A stretch of 64,000 nt of DNA, taken from the NCBI RefSeq assembly GCF_000143415.4, contig NW_003314313.1, positions 1,184,877 to 1,248,876 on the forward strand. Direction: 5' to 3'. This DNA is from Selaginella moellendorffii. Its lineage: Eukaryota > Streptophyta > Lycopodiopsida > Selaginellales > Selaginellaceae. This document shows positions 24,263 to 35,142 of this stretch, piece after piece. Both the position numbers and the translations under genes were made by a program. The notes beneath the pieces were generated by a model, which had not been told where the DNA came from, made no database searches, and saw only the letters and a list, made by a program, of their open reading frames with translations. Every line of letters begins with the position of its first letter. The stretch's first letter is position 1.

Positions 24263-25839
24263 TGTAAGCGACTAAATTTTCCATTCTACTTTAGTCACTT
24301 AACCATACCTCCGACCACTTGGAGGAGTCTCATTCACAACCTCCATAAGTCCAATTCAGGACTTGGGGCTTGCTAGCCCTGAGAATGGCATCCATGCCAC
24401 TCAACATTTGCACTTGGTCCAAGTGCTCCACATATCCGATCCCATCACTGACACTCAAAGGTACCACTGACATGGCAGCTTGTCACGCTAAGGCCATGCC
24501 CAATCACCTTTGCCACACTGGTAGTCCAATACCACATGCATCCCAGTCTTGGCTCTCCAAGACTAAGCAAACCATCCGTGAGTGGTCATCTCAGATCCAC
24601 TCCTTAGCATCCTTAGGATGCCCACCAACAAGGGGAATAGCCTTCCCCAATATCCCTCTATCAGTCCCCGCTAAGTCCCTTTCTGCCCCTGGCCGTGTTT
24701 GCCAACACTGCCACTAGATCGAGGCCCATAGGCCCGACCACTAAGTCCCATGGTCTTCTGGGACTTCCTCACCATATGACTATGTCCTTGGTCACACCCC
24801 AGAGGACTGCTCCTCTTCCTTTCCACAGTCTGGGCCTTTGGGGACAACATTTCGGAACACTGTGGCCTTACGCGAGCCACCTGGGTACTCTCCCCGCCTT
24901 CCGCCCTTGGGTGCTCTAGCCATGGGCTTAGAGCAAGGTTCCATTGAGCCACGCCTGGTATCCAAGTAGGTAGTGCCACCCACACTTGGACTGGGAGCAT
25001 CGGCCAGACGATCTCCCGGGGGAACTAGAGCCGGCTCTTGAACACTTCACCAAGCTACCCCGCTTGTCAGTCCGTGTTTACTCTAGTCTTGGACTTCCCA
25101 GTGGTCAACTCATCACCCAACACTGGGTCTGGCCTTCCTGGGCCAAATTGGCCTTTCCTGGCCAAACTGGCTCCACTGGGCTCCAACCCCCACACTCTCC
25201 CTACTATACTTTTGGAAGGAACGATCGCTTTGGGCTTTTACCCAACTGCCTGTATTAGTATTCGGACTCAGACACGGACTCGGACTCGGACTCAGACTCG
25301 GACTCGGTCTCGGTCCCGGATTTGGACTCGGACTCGGTCTCAGTCTCGGTTCCATCTCGGACTCCATCTCGGTTCCATCTCGGACTCCATCTCGGACTCC
25401 ATCTGGGACTCCACTTCGGGTCCATCTCGGATCCATCTCAGACTCCATATCGGACTCCATCTCAGACTCCACTTCGGGTCCATCTCAGATCCATCTTGGA
25501 CTCCATCTCGGACTCCATATCGGACTCCATCTCGGACTCCACTTCGGGTCCATCTCGGACTCCATCTCGGACTCCATTTTGGGTCCATCTCGGATCCATC
25601 TCGAACACTTCCACGTGTCATGTGTTGGTCCTTTTTGGGTCCCTTTTTGGAGCCTTTCTTATTGCTCGCTTTGTGCTTATTCCTTGAGCACTTTGTTGGG
25701 AGTTCCACTCCCGCTCTCGACCTTCCAAGTTAGAGCTTTTAGTCCAAACATGTTACACTCGTTTGGCTTTCGCTTCAGCCACTACCACGTGGCACCCTTT
25801 CCGGCTCCACTTTGGGGCCTAGGGATTTTGTGTCTCACA
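24263..25839 (-). repeat. 5' LTR of C3
   Basis: Reverse-oriented C LTR (plus strand TGTAAGCG to GTCTCACA, 1577 bp) with a shortened minisatellite (25260-25600) and the TATA block near 25200. The adjoining primer site ATTTGGTATCAGATC is read on the minus strand at 24262 and leftwards. Confidence 0.93.
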
Positions 25840-26118
25840 GACTCATGCAGTCACTGCCACAAAGCCTCAAAGAAAACACACCTTTCTAGTCATAGCGTCT
25901 GCCTAACACCCCGTGCGCTCAGACTCTGCTCCACAGCTCTAAGGAATCAATCTCCCTCCACCCCCACCTCGCAAGAACCCTCCCTCAAGATGTCCTGCCA
26001 CATCAGCCTGTTTGCCACGTAAGCTGTTTGCCAAGAAGCGCTGCCCGTTATGTGGATTCAGTTAGGGCTTTGCTAACTGGTCACTGATTTGAACAGGACA
26101 CCTTAGCCTGCTACAAAG
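25840..26118. other. No recognisable feature
   Basis: About 280 bp between the C3 LTR and the first PLE-type repeat. It contains no usable frame and no match elsewhere in the window. Confidence 0.5.
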
Positions 26119-26543
26119 TTTTTCATCGCCGGGTACGTACAACTGACACAAGCATTGTGGACGTAACGCATGCATCATGTCATGCCGCGTTTACAAGTTA
26201 TCCTGCGTTGAAAGTACGTCACCCGCCGGACGAACGCTAATGTCTTCGGCAATCTGCCAAAGTCATTCTCCGCGACTACCACTGCTGCCGAGTACTGCAC
26301 TCTAGCTTTGCTACGTTCGCATCCTCGCGAGCCAATGCCGCCACGCACTTTGCATGGCCGCTACTCGGACTTGCACCATGTGACAGAGCCAGAATATAAG
26401 TAGAGCCGGCACTGAGCTAGGGTTAGGGTAGATGCTAGATGACTACACCAATTATGCCGTCTCGACAACGGCACATGGAGAATGTGGATTGCAGAAAGTG
26501 GTGCCGCGATCTCGCCGGATTGCGCCCCGCTAGATAAGAGAAC
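26119..26543 (+). repeat. PLE-type terminal repeat, ribozyme deleted
   Basis: Direct repeat of 33432-33968. Both copies end at the same bases (GATAAGAGAA), which marks a true element end. A TATA-like TATAAG is at 26395-26400. Relative to the other copy about 112 bp are missing after GACTACAC, removing the whole hammerhead ribozyme. It lies directly upstream of the LINE ORF1 and could supply its promoter. Confidence 0.8.
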
Positions 26544-26609
26544 AGAGTCTCGGGCGTACCAGCACCAGGAGGTTGACACCCCAGAGCGAGTGCAAAAGCC
26601 CAGTCGAGA

Positions 26610-27450
26610 GTGGGGAAGACTCGGGGCTGCGGAAAGGTGGTAGAAGCACTGCACTCCTTGGACGGGAACAGTGATGTTAACAAGGAGTACACCTCACATA
26701 ACGTGAATGGGGGAACACCTGGTCAGGCCGAAGTGCACAAGGTGGCAGCAGCAGGGGAAGGTGGAAGTGACTTGGTCCACGACGACACGAGAGGAAAGGC
26801 TGTCCCTGTAAATCTGGCTGAGACCCTGCAAAGAGCAGTAGCAGAGAAGGAAGAGGAACTCCGCAAGAAGGCACTGATCGCTGTTTTCGGGGGGAAGTTC
26901 CCAACAGGTCGCATGGCTAACGATTGGATCAATGCAATGCTGGGCCAGGGAATCCTCATGAAGAAGATGCTGCCGCATGGGAAGGGCTGCTACATAGTTG
27001 TCTTTGAGACAGAGGAGGCACGATCTCAGGCAGAGGCCATGCATGGCCTCATTGACGAGAATTGGGCGGTGTCATTCCACCCATGGATCCCAAGGTTCAT
27101 GGCAAAGGACCAGGCTCGTCTCAATGGCGGAAGCTTTCCAGTGAACATCGCATTGTTGGATGTTCCCATGGAAATGCGGATCACACTAGTGATACAGGAG
27201 CTGGTCGAAGGAAGTATCGGCCAGATAGCGGCCAGCCTCGACACTATAGAAGTAGAGGGTGTTCTAGGTCCCATCCGCCTCAAAGTTTTTGTGTCAGCCC
27301 CGGCTGAAATCCCGACAGAGATCGTAGTGCTGGGCCAGTATATCAGGATCCAAATGGAGAGCTCAGAACGTAGATGCAACTTTTGTCAACGTGCTTGACA
27401 TCGGGAGGAGGCCTGCTCAGTCAAGTGGAACAAGTTGGCATCCTAGAAGC
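26610..27450 (+). pseudogene. LINE ORF1 (DUF4283-like RNA-binding domain plus broken zinc knuckle)
   Basis: 262 codons from MGKTRGCGKVV to CNFCQRA. The middle part (about residues 85-240: FPTGRMANDWINAML, YIVVFETEEARSQAEAM, WAVSFHPWIPRF) resembles the DUF4283 nucleic-acid-binding domain of plant L1 ORF1. It then reads RRCNFCQRA, stop, HREEAC. The cysteines and histidine keep the C-x2-C-x4-H-x4-C spacing of a CCHC zinc knuckle if the TGA at 27396-27398 is counted as one residue. The stop therefore cuts the knuckle in two. In intact elements the product coats the element RNA. Confidence 0.75.
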
Positions 27451-28103
27451 CGTTTGAGGTCCCTGCAGAGTAGGAGTGGATCTTGAAGGCACGCCCTCCA
27501 GACCAAGCTCCCCACATTCACTTCCCGGTCACCCCACCACTCTTGGGCTCATCCTTACAGCCCAAATTATTCGAGGGACCTATTACGGACGTCGAAGGAG
27601 ATGGCTTCCAGCCGGTCCTCCCTCGAACAGTAGGAATGGCGGTCAGGTGGATTCCTCCTAAGCGGGAATTAAGTCCCACAGAGGCAGGAGACTGGCTGAT
27701 GTGCCCCGAGAACACAGCCTTCCTAAAGGTCTTCACCATTGGAGACTACCAAACACGGAGAGTGCTATCACTAAGTGGACGGGCTTTGCAAAATACACTG
27801 TCCGAGGCTTCTCCTGGACAAAGCACAGGGGGAAGATGACAAAGCACAGGTGTGGACCATCTCCACAGAATGGAGGGCGAGACCCCGTAACTCCTCACTT
27901 TCTTGGAAGTACGTGGCTCCATGACAACACTCATGCTCGTCACCTGGAACTGCTAGGGACTCAGTTGGACCGGTAGTCGCCTCAACAAAAGGGCGCAGCT
28001 CAAGTCCCACATCCGGGAGATCAGCTTAGAAAGAGATATCGACATCCTAAGAGCACAAAATGATCGTGGCCCCAGACTACACCTTTGGAATGAGGGGACA
28101 GCT

Positions 28104-28340
28104 CTGGTGAAACCCGGCCATGCAAGCAGTGGCCAGACCAGGAAAGGGCACAGTAGTGGTAGTCTCAACCAAATGGTCTGCTCTGGTGGAACCCAGCCAC
28201 GCAAGCAGTGGCCAGACCAGGAGGGGGCACAGTAGTGGTAGTCTCAACCAAATGGTCTGCTCTGGTGGAACCCAGCCACGCAAGCAGTGGCCAGACCAGG
28301 AGGGGGCACAACAGTGGTAGTCTCAACCAAATGGTCTGCT
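28104..28340 (+). repeat. 79-bp tandem triplication inside the LINE endonuclease
   Basis: Three head-to-tail copies of a 79-bp unit (GTGGCCAGACCAGG... to ...GTAGTCTCAACCAAATGG) with few differences. As 79 is not a multiple of three, each extra copy shifts the frame, so the array alone would inactivate the endonuclease. Confidence 0.9.
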
Positions 28341-31300
28341 CAGGTACGAAACCACCTTGTCCTGGTCCCAGGAAAGGCTCAGCTGCTTGTCCTTCACCTC
28401 CACTTTGGATGGGTGGGGATAATCAATGTCTATGCACCAACGAAGAAAAGGAGACGTGCAGAATTCTAGCTGAGTGTGTTACAGTCTGCCTAGGGGCAAG
28501 CAGATGAATGGCTAGTCCTGGGAGACTTCAACATGGTTGAGGACATCTGTGATCGCAGGGGTAAGCAGGAAACAATTCAGCCACGTGAGCAGGAGCAGTG
28601 GAGTCAGCTCATGGACATACTGGGGCTCATGGACCTTCAGCATGCTGCGGGATTTGCACCTCACACTCACCCTTTTACAAGGCAATAGACAGTATCCTCC
28701 CAGTCGAGACTGCACCGGATTTACGCCTCATCTCGCATACGGTAGGATGGGGGAAGCCTTAAAACTTGGCTTGGGTTTGCCTCCTCAAATCACAACCCCC
28801 TCAGATGTGTGATCCAGCTCCAAAGGGACAAAGGGACAACGGTCCAGCAATCAATCACTAGAGCCACGCTTTGAGACCCGGTGGCGATTGGGCTTATACA
28901 CGACGCTCTTGCGCAGAACAAGCTGGGGCTGATCCCAGTGCTCTTGTCTTGCTCACAGAAGCTCCAGGTGCGCCAGAAGGATCTCAAAGGAGCAGTGATG
29001 AAGGACCTTAGAGTGGCGAGGAAGAAGGTGGCAGCAGCACATAGGATGTTGCTGAACACGCAAAATGAGTTCAAGTGGCAAATAGTACTGGATGAACGCA
29101 AAGCCGAGCTACGTGACTTAGAGTACACTGCATGGAGCAAAGGTGTCCAGGCCATGGAAGATGGATGGGCCCTAAATGAACGCCTTCTCAACAAGGCTTT
29201 CTTTAGGGGAATCAGGCCAGTGACAGACTCGCCTCCCATTCTAGGACTGAAGCACAGTGACGGGCGGGTTATCGAGGACCAACAGGGGATGCAACAGCTC
29301 GCCCATGAGTTTTACCAACTTCTATATACGGCCTAGCAGTGGACTCCAGAGAGGGAAAAGGCAGCGGGTGGAAGTGCTTGCGTCCCTTCCCCAGCGAGTC
29401 TCCCATGAGTGGCACGACTCACTGAAGACAGACTTCACACTGGAGGAGCTTCGGGAAGCGCTCGGGAAGCTCAGCAACGACAAGCAGCCAGGTATCGACG
29501 GCCTCTTGCCCATTTTCTTTGAGGAGCACTAGGAGACCATAGGCCCGCTGCTGCTACAAGCATGGTGGGATGCTCAACGTGATGGGATCTTGCCTCGGGA
29601 GATCCTCAAGGGCCAGATTGCGTTTATCCCAAAGAGGGGCGACCTGCAGGAGCTGAGGAATTGGAGGCCAATCACTATGCTCAACAAGTCCTACAAGGTC
29701 TACGCCAAAGCAATGACCCTCAAGCTCCAAGCTGTCATGCCGTTGATCATCCGGGAGCAGCAGACAGGGTTTGTTCCAAGGCGGCAAATTGCAGAAAACA
29801 TCTGGACGTACCTGCTGGCTTAGAGATGGGCAAAAATCTCTTACCAACAAATTGCAGCATGGCTATTGGACTTTGAGAAGGCCTATGATCGGGTGGACTG
29901 GAGGTTCCTGGAGGAGTGCATGCATACAATCAGCATCCTAAGAGAGATGGTCGCTAGGATCTCATTACTGTACCGAGGAGCCGCAAGCAGAGTCACAATC
30001 AATGGCGAGATGGGACCGAGTTTCCAGTTGGGACATTCGGTACGCCAAGGGTGTCCACTAGCACCCTATCTTTTTCTGATTGTGGTTGAGGCGCATGTTT
30101 CTAGCGAAAGGCGGACGCATTAAAGGACTCACACTGCCGGCTGCGAGACAGCAACTTCTGGGAACCACAAGGGTGTCTCAGGAGCTCCTTGATGGAGCTT
30201 TTGCAGACGACACTGCCTTGTTCCTACTCGTGACTAAGGAGAACATGGATGCAGCTAAGACGGCATTGAAGACGTTCAACCTTGCGGCTGGTGCAGCAAT
30301 TAATTGGAACAAATTAGTGGGCATAAATTGGGGGCGACCAGGCATCGAATCTTGGGGGTAGGACATCGGCTTCTAGTGGCTCAAACCAAGAGAAGACACT
30401 AGGTACTTGGGGATCCAGGTTGGTACTTGGTTCAGTGCAGCACTTCAGGATGACACCTTGCTCCGACGTGTACGAACATCAATCCAGATGTGGGCTCCTC
30501 AGAAACTCGGCTTGCTAGCGAGAGTGGTAGTCGCTAGGAGCATCATTTTGCCCAGCATCTGGCTTGTCCCAGAACACACGCTTAGAAAGGTACGCACGAT
30601 GGTCTGTCAATATTTGTGGCAGGGCCCATTGGTCATAGGGAGGAGCATGGCCAAGGTCGCTTGGCAATCTACAGCACATCCGCAAGTCTTGGGAGGACTT
30701 GGAGTAATCGATCCAAGCGACATGGTGAAGCGCTACAGTAGAAAATCCTCCTCATGGGCCTTCAACGAGGTAATCAACCTTGGAGACTCATGTTTAGGCA
30801 GAACTTGTTGGCAATCCGGCCCAAGCATAACATTGCAAGACAATGGGAGGAGGATCCACGTTGGCTCTTTGCCGAGGGGCTGAAGCAAGTAGTCAAGGGC
30901 AGCACTTTGGTCCAGGGGTTTCTCAGGTTATGGAGCGCATTTCCAGTTAGTAGGGAATTGCGAGGGCGGGCGGAAGACTGGCTGAACCAACCCCTATTCT
31001 TCAACAACCTCTTCAAGCTGGATGACAGGACACTGGGTAGGGAGGACCACTACAAAATCTGGAGAAAGCTACATAGCGTAGGCTTCCGAACTCTCAAGCA
31101 ACTGGTGCGGGTTTTGGACAAGGATAGGAGGAAAACTACGAGGCATATGCAGGTCTTTAACCTGGGACGGTGGAGGAAAGTCCACCTTGATCTTCTTTGC
31201 ATTATCAGAGCGGTGAGTGAGGCGAAGAAGGGGCTGCTTTAACCCAGGTGTTGTCTCAAATCTGGAGATTTTGTGGCTCTGCAACGGGACGTGGAGCTAG

Positions 31301-31374
31301 ATAGGGAACGAGTCAGCTTGGGGGCCTGGACACAGGCATTTACGGCCCCAACACCAGCTTAGGAGGACAAGGAT

Positions 31375-32795
31375 GTGGAGGTATGGCTCATTGTGTCTCC
31401 AAACCAAAATGTTGGGCGTCCTTTTTGGGTCTTGAGAGGCGACATGCTGCTGCCAGCAAGGGATGAACAGGTCATGCCGATGATGACGGATGCTCTCCAC
31501 TCTCTCACGACAGACACATCCATCATCATGAAGCCTGCAGACAAAATCTCGGAGTGGTGGTTCTGGATCGCGATTGGTACACGAAGGAGGCTCTCCGCCA
31601 ACTGAATGACCCACTCGTTTATGTGAAGGTCCCCTCCGTGCCATCCAAATCCCTCCAGGAATGCCTCGCCGAGCTCATCACAAAGTACCGCAGCTGCTCG
31701 TGGCTCGACAACTCCACGCAGCAGTTTCTGCTGCACCAGCCCGCCGTACCCCGGTAGGCCTGCATGCTGTATTTTCTTCCAAAAATACACAAGCAGCCAA
31801 TAAAGGGCTGGCCCATTGTGAGCTACATCTGGACTTTGTGGGAGCCTCTCACACGTTGGCTTCACCACCAGCTCTACGATGTCCTGCTGAAGCAGCCAAC
31901 GTTTCTTTCTGACTCGCACATGCTGCTGCAGGACTTCCTCCACCTACAGCTCCCACAGGACTGCTGGCTCTTCAAGTTCGACGTAGAAAGCCTCTACCCA
32001 AGCATCCCCACACGAGAAGGTCTCCAACGCCTTTGCGACTTTGTGTTTGCCGAGTACGGCAACACCACACGCTCGCAGTTCCTCATGGCTGCGGCTGCCC
32101 TCGTCCTGGAGCACAACTACGTGGAGTTTGAAGGTAACATCTACCAGTAGATCAGCGGCACAGCAATGGGCTCCAACTTTGCAATGGTCTACGCTTGCCT
32201 CTTCCTCTGCTCTCTTGAAGCTGAATACAAGCATGCCACCAACAACTGGCCCTTCTATCTACGAAGGTACATAGATGATGGAGTGGGCATTTGGACAGGT
32301 ACACGAGCAGGCCTCGAATGATGGCTCCGACGATATGGCACGCTGTGTCCTTCAATCAAGATCACCTCAGTGATCTCGCTCGAAGAGTTGGATATCCTTG
32401 ATATCCACTTCTTCAAAGGCCCTTGCTTTGAAGAGACAAGTTGCCTCAACTCGTCCACATTCCAGAAGCCGCTCAATGCCTACCAGTACCTCCCCTAGAC
32501 GTTGGTTCATCTGCGGCACCAAAAAGTGGCATTCATCCACAGCGAGCTCCAGAGATACCTCCTCCGCGAGAGCATGGCTGATGGATTCCACGCCATGTGC
32601 ACGCGGTTCTACCACTACCTCCATGCTCGAGGATACCCGACCTCCTTCCTCCATCACTGCTTCTCCAGCATCTCCTATGACTAGCGACATCAAGCTCTCC
32701 TTGCACATTTGCGCCACTCTAGCGACGCCTGTCGACGGGCCCCCCTCGCCTTCAAGCTGCCTTACACACTCCACAGTGCACAGCTAGGCTTGGGG
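31375..32795 (+). pseudogene. Penelope-like reverse transcriptase (broken, no GIY-YIG endonuclease seen)
   Basis: Reads with one frameshift (near 31550) and several stops. In order: IIMKPADK, corresponding to the PLE DKG region; RDWYTKEALRQLND; YFLPKIHKQPIKGWPIVSY; FKFDVESLYPSIPTREGL (RT motif A); Q-stop-ISGTAMGSNFAMVYACLFLCSLE; RRYIDDGVGIW (catalytic YIDD); LEELDILDIHFFKG. The tail FKLPYTLHSAQLGLGDIL ends just before CCCTAAA repeats. PKIHK and GTAMGS are hallmarks of PLE rather than LINE or LTR RTs. No GIY-YIG motif follows the RT, as in endonuclease-deficient PLEs. The N-terminal end is truncated, so a permuted N-terminal endonuclease cannot be excluded. Stops include CAG-to-TAG and CGA-to-TGA type changes. 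Confidence 0.88.
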
Positions 32796-32800
32796 GACAT

Positions 32801-32823
32801 CCTAAACCCTAAACCCTAAATAG
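32801..32823 (+). repeat. Short telomeric repeat (CCCTAAA)3 after the PLE RT
   Basis: CCTAAACCCTAAACCCTAAA directly follows the end of the PLE reading frame. The C-rich strand is the one expected if reverse transcription of the PLE RNA was primed from a telomeric 3' overhang. Confidence 0.85.
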
Positions 32824-33095
32824 GTGATGGATGAAGCTCCCGCAGACGCACTCCCCTGAGTGATCATGTGCTAGAGACGCTCCCCAAACCTCGGTTCGTT
32901 CCTGGTCAGAGCTAAGCTCCCTCCGCGAGCCTAGCCATGTTTTGTACCTCACTTTGCAAGACACGGAAGCATATGTTTACATCCCTCTCCACGTAACCGA
33001 CAACTCCCAGGGTCTGGCTGATGGGCTCCAGGTATGTCCCAAGTCACTCCAGCCCACCTCCCTTTCGAGTCAACGCAGAGTCAACGGTCAGGATG

Positions 33096-33113
33096 GAATA
33101 TTCCTGAATATTC
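33096..33113. promoter_or_regulatory. Perfect four-unit heat-shock element
   Basis: GAATATTCCTGAATATTC reads GAA-nn-TTC-nn-GAA-nn-TTC, the alternating inverted 5-bp units recognised by heat-shock factors. It lies about 620 bp upstream of the TATA box at 33713. Binding is inferred from the consensus only. Confidence 0.5.
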
Positions 33114-33395
33114 CCTGACAGTGTTTTTGTTGACCGAGTCAAAAAGGCATATACCGTTGGATTCTGCTCTTCCTTCCAATCTTGAATATGTGAGTTTCAA
33201 CTCTGAACTCCACACATGATTCGTTGAAAAGCGTGTATTCCATTAAAACGGTGCCGCTCCCTCGACATCGATGACACACACCGACAGCTCGCGGGATGGC
33301 TCTCCCCCATGTAACCACTGTACTCTGGGTATGTATGAGTGACCTCCACCATCCCAGTCCACGCACGGTCAACGCGGGGTCAAAAGTCAACAACA

Positions 33396-33414
33396 GAATA
33401 TTCCCAGAATATTC
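33396..33414. promoter_or_regulatory. Second heat-shock-element-like site
   Basis: GAATATTCCCAGAATATTC: two GAA-nn-TTC pairs separated by three bases instead of two. It lies exactly 300 bp from the first site, inside an imperfect duplication (GTATGT...GTCAACG...GAATATTC...CCTG) of that region. Confidence 0.4.
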
Positions 33415-33712
33415 CCTGCACAGTGAACCACGTTTTTCGTTGCCAGGTACATACAACTGACACAAGGATTGTGGACGTAACGCATGCATCATGTTATGCT
33501 GCGTTTACAAGTTATCCTGAGTCGAAAGTATGTCACCCACCGGACGAACGCTAATGTCTTCGGCGATCCGCCGAAGTCATTCTCCGCGACTACCACTGCT
33601 GCTGAGTATTGCACTCCAGCTTTGCTATGTTCGTTCGCATCCTCGTGAGCCAATGCCGCCACGCACTTAGCATGGCCGCCACTTGGACTCGCGCCACGTG
33701 ACAAAGCCAGAA

Positions 33713-33720
33713 TATAAGTA
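33713..33720 (+). promoter_or_regulatory. TATA box of the PLE terminal repeat
   Basis: TATAAGTA, conserved in the other copy (26395). A start about 30 bp downstream would place the hammerhead ribozyme at the 5' end of the transcript. Confidence 0.5.
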
Positions 33721-33755
33721 GAGCTGGCGCCGAGCTAGGGTTACGGTAGACGCTA

Positions 33756-33811
33756 GACAACTACACTTGGCTGATGAGTCCCAAAAAGGACGAAACCGGT
33801 CTCGAGTTGTC
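33756..33811 (+). ncRNA. Type I hammerhead ribozyme
   Basis: All conserved core elements are present in order: CTGATGA (33771-33777); helix II GTCC/GGAC (33778-33781 with 33788-33791) closed by the loop CAAAAA; GAAA (33792-33795); and the cleavage triplet GTC ending at 33801. Helix III is only the palindrome ACCGGT (33795-33800), as in minimal ribozymes that work as dimers. Helix I pairs CTTGG (33766-33770) with TCGAG (33802-33806) and GACAA (33756-33760) with TTGTC (33807-33811). The bulge on the 5' side is where type I ribozymes contact loop II. Self-cleavage is predicted after C33801. Such ribozymes are known in PLE terminal repeats. Confidence 0.92.
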
Positions 33812-35106
33812 TCTTGTCCTCTCCCTCGCTCATGAATGAATGAAAATTCATTCCCTTGCCTCCTCTGCTTGCTCTCGATTATGCCATCTCGACAACGGCA
33901 CACGGAGAATGTGGATTGCACAAAGTGGTGCCGCAATCTCACCGGATTTCGCCCCGCCAGATAAGAGAATCGGTGGTGGTTCAATCGTTGGCCACACTAG
34001 AGGGGGATGGCATTCTTAGATGGTGGCGACAGCAGCTCATCAAGGATCTGGATTGGGACCCCGCAGCATGGAAATGAGGAGCAAGGAGCTTCTTCTCCTT
34101 TGGCGTCAAGGAAGCAAGGGATGGTCTCTTGACCAGCAGGGAGGAGGCCCAAGGGGAGATCCCCAAGCTCTGGAAGAAATGGATCGAGTAAGGAGTTGAA
34201 GCAAATTAGGTGGTGGACAACACGCTTGCATTCTGGAAACTACCAGTACAGAAGAAAGTCAAGGCCACCTCTTGGTTGGTAGCAAATAACGGGCTGCCGG
34301 TAGGATAGTGGTTCCAAGAAGAAGTATACCGACAGTGCAAGGAGTGTGGCGAGCTAGAGATAGTGCAACATGCCCTATGGGAATGTGACGTGGCGAGAGA
34401 AGTATGGCGACAGATCTTCAAGGCGACGGAGGAACTCGGAGACATTCCAGAGTTTGAGGCTCGGAGTGGGGATATCCTCCACTGGTTTGAGGGAGCTAGA
34501 GGTCTAGCCATTGGTCTAGCTTGGAGGCGTATTTGCTGCTATGGACGACACAAATGGAACATGCGAGTCCGGTGGGATGTGACAGGGGCTGAAGTTGGAT
34601 GTCCATCTGGGAGGCATTGGCCCATTTGGAGGGCAATAGGAGTGCAGGCACTCTGGGAGGTACAGAACCATTGTCGCTTTGATGGGCAACAAGCGAGAAT
34701 ATCGACAGTGGTGGCATCATGGTGGAGACTCACTCTTGCAGTGGTGCGTCTTCACTACACCATCCTTAAAGAGCGGGCAAAACCGAAGCAGCTCGAGGAG
34801 TGGAGATCTAGGTGGCTCCCATGCTTCGGCAAATTGGGAGGTGGCGAGATTCGCTAGCAGTGGCGCCCCCCAGACTCTGTTCTAAGGTCAGCTCGTGGGG
34901 GAGACTTGGACATTGACATGATTCGCTCAAGACGACCACGTCCACTTCTACTCCAGGACTAGGTCCAGCTGCGACATATGAGGATCACGTAGAGTAGCTC
35001 ATAGAGAGGGTGGCACGCCCAGTTTTTGTATTAGTCCCATTGGGATATGGAGAATGTACATACACATTTAGTGATTTTGCCGGATTGCAGCACTGCGGGC
35101 TGTCTT

Positions 35107-35142
35107 TAACCCTAAACACCTAAATGCGCCTAAACCCTAAAC
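35107..35142 (+). repeat. Telomere-like tail at the LINE 3' end
   Basis: Degenerate run of CCCTAAA, CACCTAAA and CGCCTAAA units (about five) in place of a poly(A) tail, immediately before the truncated gypsy copy A2. Confidence 0.7.

Larger units (their letters stand above)
13550..25839 (-). mobile_element. C-family LTR element C3, interrupted three times
   Basis: Minus-strand C element. Its 5' LTR is 24263-25839; its interior runs leftward through 23926-24262, 21760-22465 and 13550-14473 and then continues beyond A1 off the window. Element D (14474-21759) and a DNA-transposon fragment (22466-23925) interrupt it, and A1 is inserted at 13549. Joining the pieces across D restores a sequence collinear with C1 3347-5300, in reverse. 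No coding capacity. Confidence 0.88.
31360..33968 (+). mobile_element. Penelope-like retroelement (PLE) inserted in the LINE
   Basis: Contains a PLE-type reverse transcriptase gene (31375-32795), a short telomeric repeat (32801-32823), two heat-shock-element-like sites and a terminal repeat with TATA box and hammerhead ribozyme (33432-33968). LINE coding sequence lies on both sides, so the PLE is the later arrival. PLEs are known to carry hammerhead ribozymes in their terminal repeats, which agrees. The 5' limit is approximate and no target duplication was found; the element seems truncated at its 5' end. Confidence 0.8.
33432..33968 (+). repeat. PLE terminal repeat with TATA box and ribozyme
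   Basis: Direct repeat of 26119-26543 with about 112 extra bp that hold the hammerhead ribozyme. TATAAGTA is at 33713-33720. Ends at GATAAGAGAA, where LINE sequence resumes. Confidence 0.85.
27921..34857 (+). pseudogene. LINE ORF2: endonuclease, reverse transcriptase, zinc-binding C terminus (broken)
   Basis: Pieces in several frames. Endonuclease: MLVTWNC near 27935, IINVYAPT at 28420, WLVLGDFNMVED at 28510. Reverse transcriptase: KLSNDKQPGIDGLLP (29470), GQIAFIPKRGD and NWRPITMLNKSYK (29620-29700), LDFEKAYDRVDW (29865), RQGCPLAPYLFL (30045), FADDTALFL (30200). After the PLE insertion the reading resumes with RWWRQQLIKDLDWDP (34020) and a zinc-ribbon-like CKECGELEIVQHALWECDVAREVW (34340-34410), typical of plant L1 C termini. 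Stops and frame changes are frequent, many TAG or TGA. It would have primed reverse transcription at a nicked target. Confidence 0.85.

Noticed and set aside
28104-28340. CRISPR-like array
   Set aside because: Head-to-tail 79-bp units without distinct spacers, in a LINE of a plant-type genome.
33018-33060. A second hammerhead-like core (CTGATGG)
   Set aside because: The last core base is wrong and no GAAA or helix II follows.
26119-33968. One composite element in which LINE and PLE genes are carried between two PLE repeats
   Set aside because: LINE coding sequence continues to the right of the second repeat (34020-34857), so a PLE nested in a LINE is simpler.
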